Positions 36,001-44,056 of a stretch of DNA of 64,000 nt are shown here, piece by piece (within the stretch, counting starts at the first letter, position 1; each line of letters starts with the position of its first letter). Position numbers and translations under genes: made by a program. The DNA comes from JAGVIE01 sp964520905. Its GTDB lineage: Bacteria; Bacteroidota; Ignavibacteria; UBA10030; SZUA-254. The DNA is taken from assembly GCA_964520905.1 (NCBI GenBank), contig CAZFQL010000014.1:1-64000 (forward strand), given 5' to 3'. A model generated the notes under the pieces. The model was given only the letters and a program-made list of their open reading frames with translations, was not told the DNA's origin and searched no databases.

Positions 36001-36454
36001 TAAAATCAATCGGTTGAATTTGTCGGTAGAGATCGATGAACGATGCATCGATCAGTTCAGGAGAATAAATGTTGTGTAATTGTTCCCTCGACTCATACAT
36101 TTGAAGAGCATCGAACAATCTATCGCGAATTGAAGGGAATTTGCAGCCGACTTTCGCGGCGAGCAAATAATTATCCGGGGATTTTAACACTCCGGTCATA
36201 AAAAGTACCGGTCGAACAATAAAAATTGAGATCGATACAACCAATCCAATCGCTGTTAACACAAACAGAACTATCCGACCCGATATATCGAACGAGAAGA
36301 TTCCTTCTACGACAATCGCCAGCAGTAAAAGGAGTATCGCGAGAAGAAGAGTTGTCATTGCACCGTGAAGTAATGTTAGACGATGCTCTTTTCTACGAAC
36401 TCCGTTCAGTCGTTCAAGAATCTCCGAATAAAATTTTAAAGTATCGTTATTCAA
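33038..36454 (-). CDS. DUF4175-family large coiled-coil membrane protein
   Basis: Two membrane helices near the N-terminus (LLLAILLLLLAIVVEGIF and IVLFVLTAIGLVVSISIFIV) and a third near residue 160 precede a beta-rich extracytoplasmic part to about 530. A Gln/Met/Lys-rich coiled coil then runs to about 1000 (many repeats of the type EEMLQRYDALKK, QMKQSMEQMK). The layout is that of DUF4175 proteins in Bacteroidota relatives. Function is unknown. It is 59 bp behind a DUF4159 gene, a pairing seen elsewhere in the phylum, and just beyond ftsZ. Confidence 0.88.
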   Translation of the reverse strand: MNNDTLKFYSEILERLNGVRRKEHRLTLLHGAMTTLLLAILLLLLAIVVEGIFSFDISGRIVLFVLTAIGLVVSISIFIVRPVLFMTGVLKSPDNYLLAAKVGCKFPSIRDRLFDALQMYESREQLHNIYSPELIDASFIDLYRQIQPIDFTDAVSDSRVRRIRKFVAYSFSVLFLAFVLFPSGFFGSLYRIVHFNQSFAAPLPIQFFIEPGNIETIRGADVPIAIHTIGKPVKVLSLQTRQHGQLEFDTQNLHTDDEGIFRTAITNIKTSTDYFVTIDDAKSEKFTIKVLDRPIIRSLQIKIVSPQYTRIPIKTLDENYGDINAYRGSKVELHILTSKDLSSASLIFNDSNLIALSVINAEAAGSLTVNKNQTYHISLKDKNGLSNIDPVEYSIKTIIDEYPTVEIIAPGKNIDLSGDMKLDLLTRIKDDFGFSNLRLAYRLAQSRYERPADEFTFIDIPLTDKNQNKIDSWYHWDLTSMDLVPEDILSYYVEVFDNDNVSGPKSARSQTFIVRLPSLEEVFSDISQTHEQSMESMQNVAKEAEQLKRDIEEVNREMKKSGDKTDWQRQKKAEEMLQRYDALKKKIDETMQKMDEMIKKMDENKLLSPQTMEKYQELQKLMEKLNSPELRDALKKFQESMKQISPEQMKQSMEQMKMTEEQFRQNLERTIELLKRIHIEQKLDELIKRTEELTKQQETLKQEASKTSSSDKQKREELSKRQEDLQKQLEALEKETSSLKKKMEEFPKEMPLDEISRAEQKLQNSQTGKKMQQSMMQMQSGNMQAAQQTQEETKTDLDEFKQQLEKAQQALRDNQMKQIVNEIRRQLENVLELSERQESLKDEMKKTDPNSQRFRENAQKQKEVMNDLSNITNALSEIGKKSFAISPEMGKEIGNAMRQMGDAMQQMEYRNPSTSSQKQNEAMGSLNRTAMLMQGAMNAMMQGGKSGMGMAGLMSQLQQMAGTQGAINQGTQQAMSMAQGQGEMMSAQQQAEYQRLSGQQGAAQKSLEQLAKEAKNSGEYSRLLGDLDRIAQEMQEVQTDLQQGNVNPNTIQKQDKILSRLLESTRSMRERDYEKRRRAETGKDISRPSPAEIDLSTKEGKNKLHEELLKVLESKYTKDYEDLIKKYFEQLETEEIKQ

Positions 36455-36513
36455 GCACTAATAAAATAATAAATATAATGAAGACCTATAATCCAGCATA
36501 ACGCTCAATTCTT

Positions 36514-37185
36514 CTAATGTGTTAACGTCCATACGACAATGTTTGTTCCAAAGCGGAGCGCCTCATCATGTTTTGCCTGAGTGTCACCATGGACTTCTAT
36601 ATCGTTCCAACCATCGCTGGGATTAGACTCATAAGTATAATAGAGGACAAGTCTGCCGTTGTGAAAAATCCCGAAACCCTGCGGCGGCTTTCCGTCGTGC
36701 TCGTGCGTTTTAGGCGGTCCTTTTGAAAATTCGTACTGGCAATGATACAAACCGAATGAATATGGCAGTTCAATCAACTCCTGTTCCGGGAATATTTTTT
36801 TGATTTCACGTCTGAACGATTTGTCCATTCCATAATCGTCATCGGCATAGAGAAATCCACCGTTCTCGAGGTATAATCTAAGTCGTTTTGCTTCGATGTC
36901 AGAAAAAATAATATTTCCGTGCCCGGTCATAAAGATAAAAGGATAAGTGAAGAACTTGTCGTCCGGTATTTCGACAAATTCATAACCCGGCGAGACATCA
37001 ATCTGTGTATTTTGTTGAACGAACTTTAAAAGATTGACTTCTTCAGTGGGATCGTTGTACCAATCGCCGCCGCCGTTGTATTTTAGGCGTGCAATTTTGA
37101 ACGAACTGCTCACTTTTACTGTCTGCGGATATACTTCGAGTTGCAGCAGAATTCCGAAAAGAATCAGAGACAAAAAGATTTTCAT
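36514..37185 (-). CDS. DUF4159-domain exported protein
   Basis: The preferred ATG at 37185 gives signal peptide MKIFLSLILFGILLQ; the open frame extends 18 codons upstream to 37239 without one. The DUF4159 core is recognisable by IARLKYNGGGDWYNDP, FIFMTGHGNI, LRLYLENGGFLYADDDYG and WTLTH. These proteins resemble a glutamine-amidotransferase-like fold without a known reaction. It lies between ftsZ and the DUF4175 gene, same strand; two hairpins separate it from ftsZ. Confidence 0.88.
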   Translation of the reverse strand: MKIFLSLILFGILLQLEVYPQTVKVSSSFKIARLKYNGGGDWYNDPTEEVNLLKFVQQNTQIDVSPGYEFVEIPDDKFFTYPFIFMTGHGNIIFSDIEAKRLRLYLENGGFLYADDDYGMDKSFRREIKKIFPEQELIELPYSFGLYHCQYEFSKGPPKTHEHDGKPPQGFGIFHNGRLVLYYTYESNPSDGWNDIEVHGDTQAKHDEALRFGTNIVVWTLTH

Positions 37186-37319
37186 ATATCTAAAAGGTAT
37201 GAAATGGGAGGAGAAGAAGCAAGCAATTGTCATCGACATTGAAATGATAGAAATAACCGAACATTTATTTCTATTAGCTCAAGAATTTATTTTGATATGC
37301 TAAGCGTTAAATCAATGAG

Positions 37320-37348
37320 GGAGAGCGTGTCTGTTAAGCACGCTCTCC
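37320..37348 (-). terminator. Hairpin between ftsZ and the DUF4159 gene
   Basis: A 10-bp stem, GGAGAGCGTG (37320-37329) with CACGCTCTCC (37339-37348), 9-nt loop. It lies about 130 bp behind ftsZ and probably marks the end of the division cluster transcript. No long T-tract follows. Confidence 0.5.
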
Positions 37349-37372
37349 TCAAGGAGTGTACGATAGTGAATT

Positions 37373-37397
37373 ATGTTTCGGAAAAAATCCGAAACAT
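37373..37397 (-). terminator. Second hairpin behind ftsZ
   Basis: A 10-bp perfect stem, ATGTTTCGGA (37373-37382) with TCCGAAACAT (37388-37397), around a 5-nt A loop. Together with the hairpin at 37320 it forms a tandem termination or processing region. Confidence 0.45.
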
Positions 37398-37478
37398 GTT
37401 TACTTTAATGTTTCTATTTGTAGAGCTGTCTTACAAAAATAACCGCTCGGTGTATATTCCGACCGAGTAAAGTATTCA

Positions 37479-38654
37479 TCAATCCATAATTTTACGTAAG
37501 AACGCAGGCTTCTCTACGTCAATTGTATCGATCAATCTGGATGAATTCTGATCTTCCGCTTTGGATGTATTCAACGGAATATCTATACCACGGCGCATGT
37601 AAGCCGGCTCATCAAGTTTCTGCAAATCATGAAGACCGGCGGGAATCCGATCGATTACTTTCGCAGCAGGTTTTGCCACGCGCACCGTACCAACGCCACG
37701 CTTGTTGAAACCTGTCGCTATTACCGTAACCATCATTTCATCGCCAAGGTTTTCATCGACTACAGCGCCCATGATGACGTTTGCTTCTTCACCGGCAGCT
37801 TCGTGGATAACACTGACCGCCTCATCGACTTCGACGAGCGACATTGTAGGACCACCGGTAACATTCACCAATACACCGAGTGCGCCAGAGATAGAAACTC
37901 CTTCAAGGAGAGGACTCGAAATTGCGGCATGCGCAGCTTCGATCGATCGGTTTTCACCCGACGCAACACCGGAGCCCATAAGAGCATCGCCCATTTCACG
38001 CATTATCGTACGAACATCGGCGAAGTCCACATTAATAAGTCCTGGCGTTGTTATCAGCTCGGAGATTCCACGGGTTGCGTTGTACAATACATCGTTAGCT
38101 TTGTCAAACGCTTCCTGTAACGGTGTGTTGCGCTCAACAATCGAAAGCAGTTTCTGGTTTGGAATCATAATCAATGTATCGACTTGTTTTTTCATCTCTT
38201 CGATACCCGCTTCTGCCTGAGCCATTCTCTTCTTACCCTCGCACGTGAAGGGCTTGGTAACAATGCCAACAACCAACGCTCCAACACTCTTGGCAATATT
38301 TGCAACAACAGGACCACCGCCGGTACCGGTGCCGCCACCCATGCCTGCAGTTATGAAAACCATATCGCTGCCGGCAAGAGCTCGCGAAAGCTCATCGCGA
38401 TCTTCTTCAACAGCCCGCTGGCCGATTGAGGGATCTGCTCCCGCACCTAAACCGCGTGTGAGGTTTTTTCCAATTTGTATTTTATTCGACGCTTTACTGC
38501 GCTCTAATGCTTGCATATCGCAATTAATTGCAAAGAAATCTACTCCTTGCATCCGTTTATCGATCATGCTGTTAACGGCATTGCCGCCGCCGCCGCCAAC
38601 ACCAACCACGCGAATCTTAGCCCCGTGGTCGAAGAAGTTATCTAATTCTATCAC
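37479..38654 (-). CDS. ftsZ: Cell-division GTPase FtsZ
   Basis: Tubulin-like GTPase that forms the Z ring. It has VGVGGGGGNAVNSM at the N-terminus, the tubulin signature GGMGGGTGTGGGP near residue 110, and NVDFADVRTIMREMG as T7 loop and helix 8. 391 residues, with a short variable linker and a C-terminal tail ending IDVEKPAFLRKIMD that fits the FtsA-binding peptide position. Last gene of the dcw cluster, 91 bp behind ftsA. Confidence 0.98.
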   Translation of the reverse strand: MIELDNFFDHGAKIRVVGVGGGGGNAVNSMIDKRMQGVDFFAINCDMQALERSKASNKIQIGKNLTRGLGAGADPSIGQRAVEEDRDELSRALAGSDMVFITAGMGGGTGTGGGPVVANIAKSVGALVVGIVTKPFTCEGKKRMAQAEAGIEEMKKQVDTLIMIPNQKLLSIVERNTPLQEAFDKANDVLYNATRGISELITTPGLINVDFADVRTIMREMGDALMGSGVASGENRSIEAAHAAISSPLLEGVSISGALGVLVNVTGGPTMSLVEVDEAVSVIHEAAGEEANVIMGAVVDENLGDEMMVTVIATGFNKRGVGTVRVAKPAAKVIDRIPAGLHDLQKLDEPAYMRRGIDIPLNTSKAEDQNSSRLIDTIDVEKPAFLRKIMD

Positions 38655-38745
38655 TATCGTATCTCCTTATATAGTTAATAGTATATTGGTTAATAGTTTT
38701 TATATAAAAATTTTATTCGAATTAAATTTTGATTTTTTCAGTTAT

Positions 38746-39984
38746 CTATAATTCATCGAACCAGCTTTTCATTTTTCCGAAAATTTTTTTCACCGATACT
38801 CTGCCCTTTCCGTTGGTGAAGTTGAGCGTCGTTTTATCTTTATGGCGAAGCCCATGCAGTACCAGTCCAACCGCAGTTGCATAAATCGGGTTTTCAATTT
38901 CCCGTACCAATCCCGCGCTGAATCCGCCCGGGATGCCGATTTTCGCCGGTAAGCCGAGTACTTCACGCGCCAGCTCAGAAGCTCCCTTGATCAACGATCC
39001 GCCGCCTGTTAAGACTACGCCCGCCGAGAGGTGCCGGGAATATCCCGAACGTTTGATTTCCATCGCCGCAATCTCAAAAATTTCTTCCATTCTTGGCTGG
39101 ATAATTTGAGCAAGCAGTTTTTTATCTATTTCAAGCGGAGGTCTTCCTCCGATGCCCGGGATTGTGATCGGCTCATCATCGAGAACGCTCGGTAGATATG
39201 CGAATCCGTGCTGGCATTTTAATTTTTCCGCCTGCTCTGTCAGAACGCCCAATCCTTTTCGTATATCATTCGTAACTTGATTACCGGCAATCGGGATAAC
39301 TGCCGTGTAACGGATCGTTCTATCTTCAAAAACGGCAAGATCTGTTGTGCCCCCTCCGACATCGAGCAAGGCGATACCGACTTCTTTTTCTTCCTCATCA
39401 AGAACCGAATAACTTGACGCAAGCGGTTCGAGAACCATGTCGCCAATTTGAAGACCCGACCGCTGTACACATTTATAAATATTCTGCGCAGCAGTTACCA
39501 ATCCAGTAATAATATGTACATTTGCTTCGAGCCGCACGCCTGACATACCGACCGGATCTGAGACGCCATCTTGTCCATCGATAATAAATTCCTGAGGGAT
39601 GACATGGATGATCCTCCTGTCAGAAGGTAAAGCCACACGTTTTGTATCTTCTATAAGACGATTTACATCTGCCTGTGAAATCTCACTTTCAGGTCCGCTG
39701 ATAGCGATAACGCCGCGGCTTTGAAAACTTTGTATATGGTCGCCTGCAATACCGACAATGACAGATTGAATCTTTATGCCAGAGCGTGATTCAGCTTCGG
39801 CAATTGCACTTTGAATCGATCGGATAGTTTTTTCAATATTAGTCACAACCCCGCGCGTCAAACCATCGGATGGACTTCTGCCAACGCCGAGAATGTTGAA
39901 TTTCCCTGTCTCATCCGTCGAGGCGACAACCGCGCACACTTTTGTCGTTCCGATATCCAAACCAACGATTATTTCTGGTTCCAT
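38746..39984 (-). CDS. ftsA: Cell-division protein FtsA
   Basis: Actin-like ATPase that ties FtsZ to the membrane. Phosphate 1 is GLDIGTTKVCAVVA, phosphate 2 is IALLDVGGGTTDLAVFED and the adenosine motif is GVVLTGGGSLIKG. The last residues, KKIFGKMKSWFDEL, form the amphipathic membrane-targeting helix. 412 residues. It stands between ftsQ and ftsZ as in most bacteria. Confidence 0.97.
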   Translation of the reverse strand: MEPEIIVGLDIGTTKVCAVVASTDETGKFNILGVGRSPSDGLTRGVVTNIEKTIRSIQSAIAEAESRSGIKIQSVIVGIAGDHIQSFQSRGVIAISGPESEISQADVNRLIEDTKRVALPSDRRIIHVIPQEFIIDGQDGVSDPVGMSGVRLEANVHIITGLVTAAQNIYKCVQRSGLQIGDMVLEPLASSYSVLDEEEKEVGIALLDVGGGTTDLAVFEDRTIRYTAVIPIAGNQVTNDIRKGLGVLTEQAEKLKCQHGFAYLPSVLDDEPITIPGIGGRPPLEIDKKLLAQIIQPRMEEIFEIAAMEIKRSGYSRHLSAGVVLTGGGSLIKGASELAREVLGLPAKIGIPGGFSAGLVREIENPIYATAVGLVLHGLRHKDKTTLNFTNGKGRVSVKKIFGKMKSWFDEL

Positions 39985-40011
39985 TATAAGTGACCTTTCA
40001 AGAATAAATTC

Positions 40012-40818
40012 TTACAGAGCAGTTTTCGGCTGTTGGGAATCCTGTTTCCATTTCACTACCACCTGCTCGTTGAATCGCAAATCTATGTATTGTAATTTAT
40101 CGGCGTTTTGAGATTTTACAAAATTACTCCAGAAAGTATGGAAGAGAATGAGTTTTTTTCCGTACTCTCCTCGCCCGACCAAAATCGGAACGCCGATATC
40201 GGTTGAGTAGAGTATAATATCTTTTCCACCATTCATGTTAACCTCGGAGATCGAATGATATATTGCTGTATCAATCACCTGTGCTGTCTCCAGCAGATTT
40301 ATTGCTTCAGATAATTCAGTGTTCGAAACTGTATCGCCTATCTGCGCTTGTTGAAGTCCACTGATACCGCTTATTATCGGAAGATCGAGTCCAACCGCCG
40401 ATTCGATCTGCGGTAACAGGAATTCTTCCCTGTCAACATAGCGGAGCTGACCGGTATTTACCGTTGCAATGGGATCTCTTTCAACAATCTGAATATGAAT
40501 TGCATTCGGAAAATTTCGATTTATGCATACCGACTTAATAAACGGCTGTTGCAAAATTCTTTGCCGAACATCATAAATATCAACTCCATACATATGAGAC
40601 TTCAGGGATACATTTGACAATCCGAGAACGTGCTGTACCGGCAGAATCCTATTACCATCAATTACAACTCTTTGGACACTTAGAGTATCGCGCCATTTCC
40701 AGGAAAAAACTGTCAGGACGACAACACCTATTAGTAAAGGAATCATCAGATAGATTCCCCATCTTTTAACCGATTTTCGCTGCGGCTTTTTAAAATCTAT
40801 TTGTTCGAATTCCATCAC
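40012..40818 (-). CDS. ftsQ: Cell-division protein FtsQ/DivIB
   Basis: Bitopic divisome protein. A basic cytoplasmic tail is followed by a membrane helix (IYLMIPLLIGVVVLTVFSW, about residues 23-41), a POTRA domain (VQRVVIDGNRILPVQHVLGL) and the beta domain (FPNAIHIQIVERDPIATV). 268 residues. The stop codon and the start of the gene share a junction with murB, overlapping it by one nucleotide, so translation is coupled. Confidence 0.93.
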   Translation of the reverse strand: MMEFEQIDFKKPQRKSVKRWGIYLMIPLLIGVVVLTVFSWKWRDTLSVQRVVIDGNRILPVQHVLGLSNVSLKSHMYGVDIYDVRQRILQQPFIKSVCINRNFPNAIHIQIVERDPIATVNTGQLRYVDREEFLLPQIESAVGLDLPIISGISGLQQAQIGDTVSNTELSEAINLLETAQVIDTAIYHSISEVNMNGGKDIILYSTDIGVPILVGRGEYGKKLILFHTFWSNFVKSQNADKLQYIDLRFNEQVVVKWKQDSQQPKTAL

Positions 40819-41738
40819 TATATTATTTCCTTTAACAACTCTTTAGAAAAACCGAGAAGCTTAACCTCCGGTTCAAGAGCGATACCAAATTTTTCACGTA
40901 CTGCTTTGCGCGCACGGTCAATCAAATCTATCACGTCACTTGAGGATGCCTCACCCAAATTGACGATGAAGTTCGCATGCTTTTCGGAGATCTGCGCATT
41001 GCCGCTTATAACGCCTTTCAACCCGGCATCCTCAACAAATTTTGCCGCCGGCGAGCCGGGCGGGTTTTTGAATACACTGCCGCAATTGGGCAAATCGACC
41101 GGATGTTTACGGTTTCTTTGTAAAATTAAATCGTTCCGAATTTTCATCAACTCTTCCCGATTTCCACCGGGGAACCGAAAGCTCGCGCTCAACACAACAT
41201 CATCAGGCTGAAGCGATGCATACCGATAACTAAAAACGATCTCTTCTTTTTTCAGAACGACGATTGTTCCACCGCGAATAATTTCCGCATCGATCATATA
41301 GTTTGAGATTTCGCCGCCATACGCTCCGGCATTCATGATCACAGCGCCGCCGATAGTGCCCGGAATCCCTGCAAGCATTTCAACGCCTTTAAAATTGTGC
41401 TGTATGCAAAAATCAACAAACCGAATCAGTGTCGCTCCTGCTTCAGCGATAACACTGGATCCTTCGATGTAAATTGATTTCAGAGAACTTTCAATATTAA
41501 CAACTGCACCGCGAAACCCGTCATCACTTACTAAAAGATTGCTTCCCTTACCGATTGCGACAAATGACACATCCTGCTTTTGCAGATAGCTGATAATATT
41601 TACGCCATCTTCCTTATCTATCGGCTCAAAATAATAATCTGCGGGACCGCCTATTCGCAGTGATGTGTATTTCTTCAGCGGCTCGCTGAGCAGAATCTTA
41701 CCGTGAAAAAACTTCCTTATATCGTCTATATTTATCAA
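40818..41738 (-). CDS. murB: UDP-N-acetylmuramate dehydrogenase
   Basis: FAD-dependent reduction of UDP-GlcNAc-enolpyruvate to UDP-MurNAc. Recognised by KYTSLRIGGPADYYF, IGKGSNLLVSD (FAD), GVEMLAGIPGTIGGAVIMNAGAYGGE, a catalytic SCGSVFKNP-like NCGSVFKNPPG and a final E in GIALEPEVKLLG. 306 residues, type II (short) form. It lies between murC and ftsQ, a position found in some dcw clusters. Confidence 0.96.
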   Translation of the reverse strand: MINIDDIRKFFHGKILLSEPLKKYTSLRIGGPADYYFEPIDKEDGVNIISYLQKQDVSFVAIGKGSNLLVSDDGFRGAVVNIESSLKSIYIEGSSVIAEAGATLIRFVDFCIQHNFKGVEMLAGIPGTIGGAVIMNAGAYGGEISNYMIDAEIIRGGTIVVLKKEEIVFSYRYASLQPDDVVLSASFRFPGGNREELMKIRNDLILQRNRKHPVDLPNCGSVFKNPPGSPAAKFVEDAGLKGVISGNAQISEKHANFIVNLGEASSSDVIDLIDRARKAVREKFGIALEPEVKLLGFSKELLKEII

Positions 41739-41752
41739 GTAAATTTTCTTTT

Positions 41753-43144
41753 CTATTTCTTCAATTCTAATTTCTTCAATATTTCCCCGCTCTGCTTCCA
41801 GATATCTCCGGCGCCCATCATTATGATTATGTCGTTGTTGTTGACGAGCTTAAGAATATAATCGGGAATATTTTTTTTATCGGGAACATAATGAACATTT
41901 TTATGCCCGTATAGCTTTGCCGCGTTGACTATCAATTCGCCTGTGATTCCCTGGATCGGTTCTTCTCGTGCAGGATATATATCGGTGACGAGAAGAACAT
42001 CTGCCAACAAAAATGCTTTGGCAAATTCCTCATAAAAATCTCGTGTCCGTGAGTACAGATGCGGTTGAAAAACGCAAACTGTACGCCGCCGCCAACCGGC
42101 TTTTGCTCCTGCAAGCGCGGCTTTGCATTCTGTCGGATGATGAGCATAATCGTCGTACACACTTATCCCGTTCACATCACCTTTCATTTCCCATCGCCGG
42201 TTAACGCCGGTAAACTTTTCGATGCCGGATTTCACTTTTATGAATGGAATTCCGAGTTCAAGTCCGACAGTGATGGCTCCCAGCGCATTCTGAACATTAT
42301 GCTTACCGGGAATTTGTAATATAATCGGGCCTAGTTCACGACCATCACGCAGTACTATAAATGTCGTTATATTGTTTTTATGCTGGATGTCTATAGCCTG
42401 AACATCCGCCTGCGGGTTAAAGCCATAACCGATTACTTTTTTTTGACCAAGCTGCGGCATGATGTCTTGAAGCGCCGATTCATCAAGACAAAGAACGATG
42501 AAGCCGTAGAAAGGAACCTTGCTCGCGAATTGGATGAAAGCGCCTTTTATGTCCTCAAGGTCACGATAACAATCGAGATGATCGGTTTCGAGTGTCGTCA
42601 ATACTGCTATCGTCGGCGTGATTGAGAGAAACGAACGGTCGTATTCATCCGCTTCGACAACTATATAATCACCATGCCCGAGACGTGCATTCGATCCGCC
42701 TAGACCGGACAATCTTCCACCAACAATAACTGTAGGATCGAATCCGCCTTCCATCAGTACAAGACTCACCATCGAAGTCGTTGTCGTTTTCCCGTGTGTC
42801 CCGGCAATACCGATGCCGTACTTCAATCGCATTACTTCTGCCAGCATTTCAGCCCGGCGGATAACGGGAATTTTACGGCGCTGTGCTTCGACAACTTCCG
42901 CGTTATCCAGCGGCACTGCCGATGAATAGACAAGCGCGTCAACGTCCGGGGCAACATGCTCAGCCAGGTGGCCCTCAAAGACTGTTGCGCCAAGCTGCTG
43001 CAATCGGTCTGTAATTTCACTTAACGATCTATCGGAACCGCTTACCTTAAAACCCTGGTCGAGCAATATTTCGGCGATGCCGCTCATTCCGATTCCGCCG
43101 AGACCAACAAAGTGAATTTTTTTAATAGAACTAAACATATTCAA
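41753..43144 (-). CDS. murC: UDP-N-acetylmuramate-L-alanine ligase
   Basis: ATP-dependent addition of L-Ala to UDP-MurNAc. HFVGLGGIGMSGIAEIL is the Rossmann-like UDP site, GIAGTHGKTTTTSMV the P-loop, EADEYDRSFL and DDYAHHPTECKAAL the other ATP and Mg sites. 463 residues, normal. The preceding gene on the strand is a half-size TSUP transporter homologue, 3 bp upstream. Confidence 0.97.
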   Translation of the reverse strand: MNMFSSIKKIHFVGLGGIGMSGIAEILLDQGFKVSGSDRSLSEITDRLQQLGATVFEGHLAEHVAPDVDALVYSSAVPLDNAEVVEAQRRKIPVIRRAEMLAEVMRLKYGIGIAGTHGKTTTTSMVSLVLMEGGFDPTVIVGGRLSGLGGSNARLGHGDYIVVEADEYDRSFLSITPTIAVLTTLETDHLDCYRDLEDIKGAFIQFASKVPFYGFIVLCLDESALQDIMPQLGQKKVIGYGFNPQADVQAIDIQHKNNITTFIVLRDGRELGPIILQIPGKHNVQNALGAITVGLELGIPFIKVKSGIEKFTGVNRRWEMKGDVNGISVYDDYAHHPTECKAALAGAKAGWRRRTVCVFQPHLYSRTRDFYEEFAKAFLLADVLLVTDIYPAREEPIQGITGELIVNAAKLYGHKNVHYVPDKKNIPDYILKLVNNNDIIIMMGAGDIWKQSGEILKKLELKK

Positions 43145-43147
43145 CTG

Positions 43148-43510
43148 TTACTTTCCAAAAATCATTTTTATTGAAATTAAAAAAAGCAAAACTCCGAAAA
43201 TTTTCCGAAGTGTATCGTTCGAAACCTGATTTGCAAAATAACCACCGAAGTATGCACCAATAAACAACCCGATGCACATGATGCCCGCAGCTTTAAAATT
43301 GACATTTCCGGTATTATAATACTGCCATACGCCTAACAGACCAACAGGCGGAATGAGCATAGCGAGTGTTGTTCCTTGCGCCATTTTCTGATCGAACCCA
43401 AAAAAGTAAACAAGCGCGGGAACAATTAAAATCGCTCCACCGATTCCGAGAAGACCGCTCATCACACCGCCAAAAAGTCCCAATATTATATATTGTATTA
43501 TCTCAGTCAT
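43148..43510 (-). CDS. Half-size TSUP (TauE/SafE) family membrane protein
   Basis: 120 residues with four hydrophobic segments and the TSUP repeat signature GLFGGVMSGLLGIGGAILIVPAL, then QGTTLAMLIPPVG. Full TSUP transporters have two such halves; this is one, so it would need to dimerise. It is inserted between murG and murC, 3 bp before murC, and so is probably translated with cell-wall genes. Transported anion, if any, is unknown. Confidence 0.85.
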   Translation of the reverse strand: MTEIIQYIILGLFGGVMSGLLGIGGAILIVPALVYFFGFDQKMAQGTTLAMLIPPVGLLGVWQYYNTGNVNFKAAGIMCIGLFIGAYFGGYFANQVSNDTLRKIFGVLLFLISIKMIFGK

Positions 43511-43528
43511 AACTGTACCTTTATTTTT

Positions 43529-44056
43529 TTAGCGAATACCGAAAACAGGTCTTTTACCTTTTGGAACAATCTGCGATATACGCTGCATTTCCAGAAGAAG
43601 ATCTCTGTCCCGCTCGTATCTACCTATTCGAATACGGTATAAACGTCGTCTGCTTTTTGATTTGAACACAACTACCTGAACTGCGCCGGCAGTTTGCACT
43701 CTCCTTTCGCGACCAATATGAAGCCACTCGATATCAACGAGCGCTATTTCTTGTTCACGATATTTGTTGTGAAATATTATTTTATCTGTTGCAATAATTA
43801 GTTTCCTGTCGCGGGCTTTATTTAACATTAGAACAACAAACGAAATCAATACAAACACGATAATGATATATAGCAGAGGATCAACTTCGAGCGAGGGCAA
43901 CCTATCGAAGTCGAACGTTCCTCTAATTCCAGCGTATACTATCAGCGTTATCAGATAGAGAAGTGACTGCTGGTAATAGAAGTCGAGCTTATACTTAAAT
44001 ATTTTTCCTGCCGGCGGTGTTTTATGCTCTTCCATGGCGTTTTGATAATTGTTCAA
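43529..44056 (-). CDS. Two-helix membrane protein with PH-like domain, unknown function
   Basis: 175 residues. Two membrane helices (SLLYLITLIVYAGI and LLYIIIVFVLISFVVLML) are followed by a soluble, strand-rich tail (ATDKIIFHNKYREQEIALVD, VQVVVFKSKSRRRLYRIRI) that looks like the bacterial PH-like domain. No assigned function. It overlaps the end of murG by 35 nt and lies 18 bp before the TSUP gene, so it is embedded in the dcw operon. Confidence 0.7.
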   Translation of the reverse strand: MNNYQNAMEEHKTPPAGKIFKYKLDFYYQQSLLYLITLIVYAGIRGTFDFDRLPSLEVDPLLYIIIVFVLISFVVLMLNKARDRKLIIATDKIIFHNKYREQEIALVDIEWLHIGRERRVQTAGAVQVVVFKSKSRRRLYRIRIGRYERDRDLLLEMQRISQIVPKGKRPVFGIR

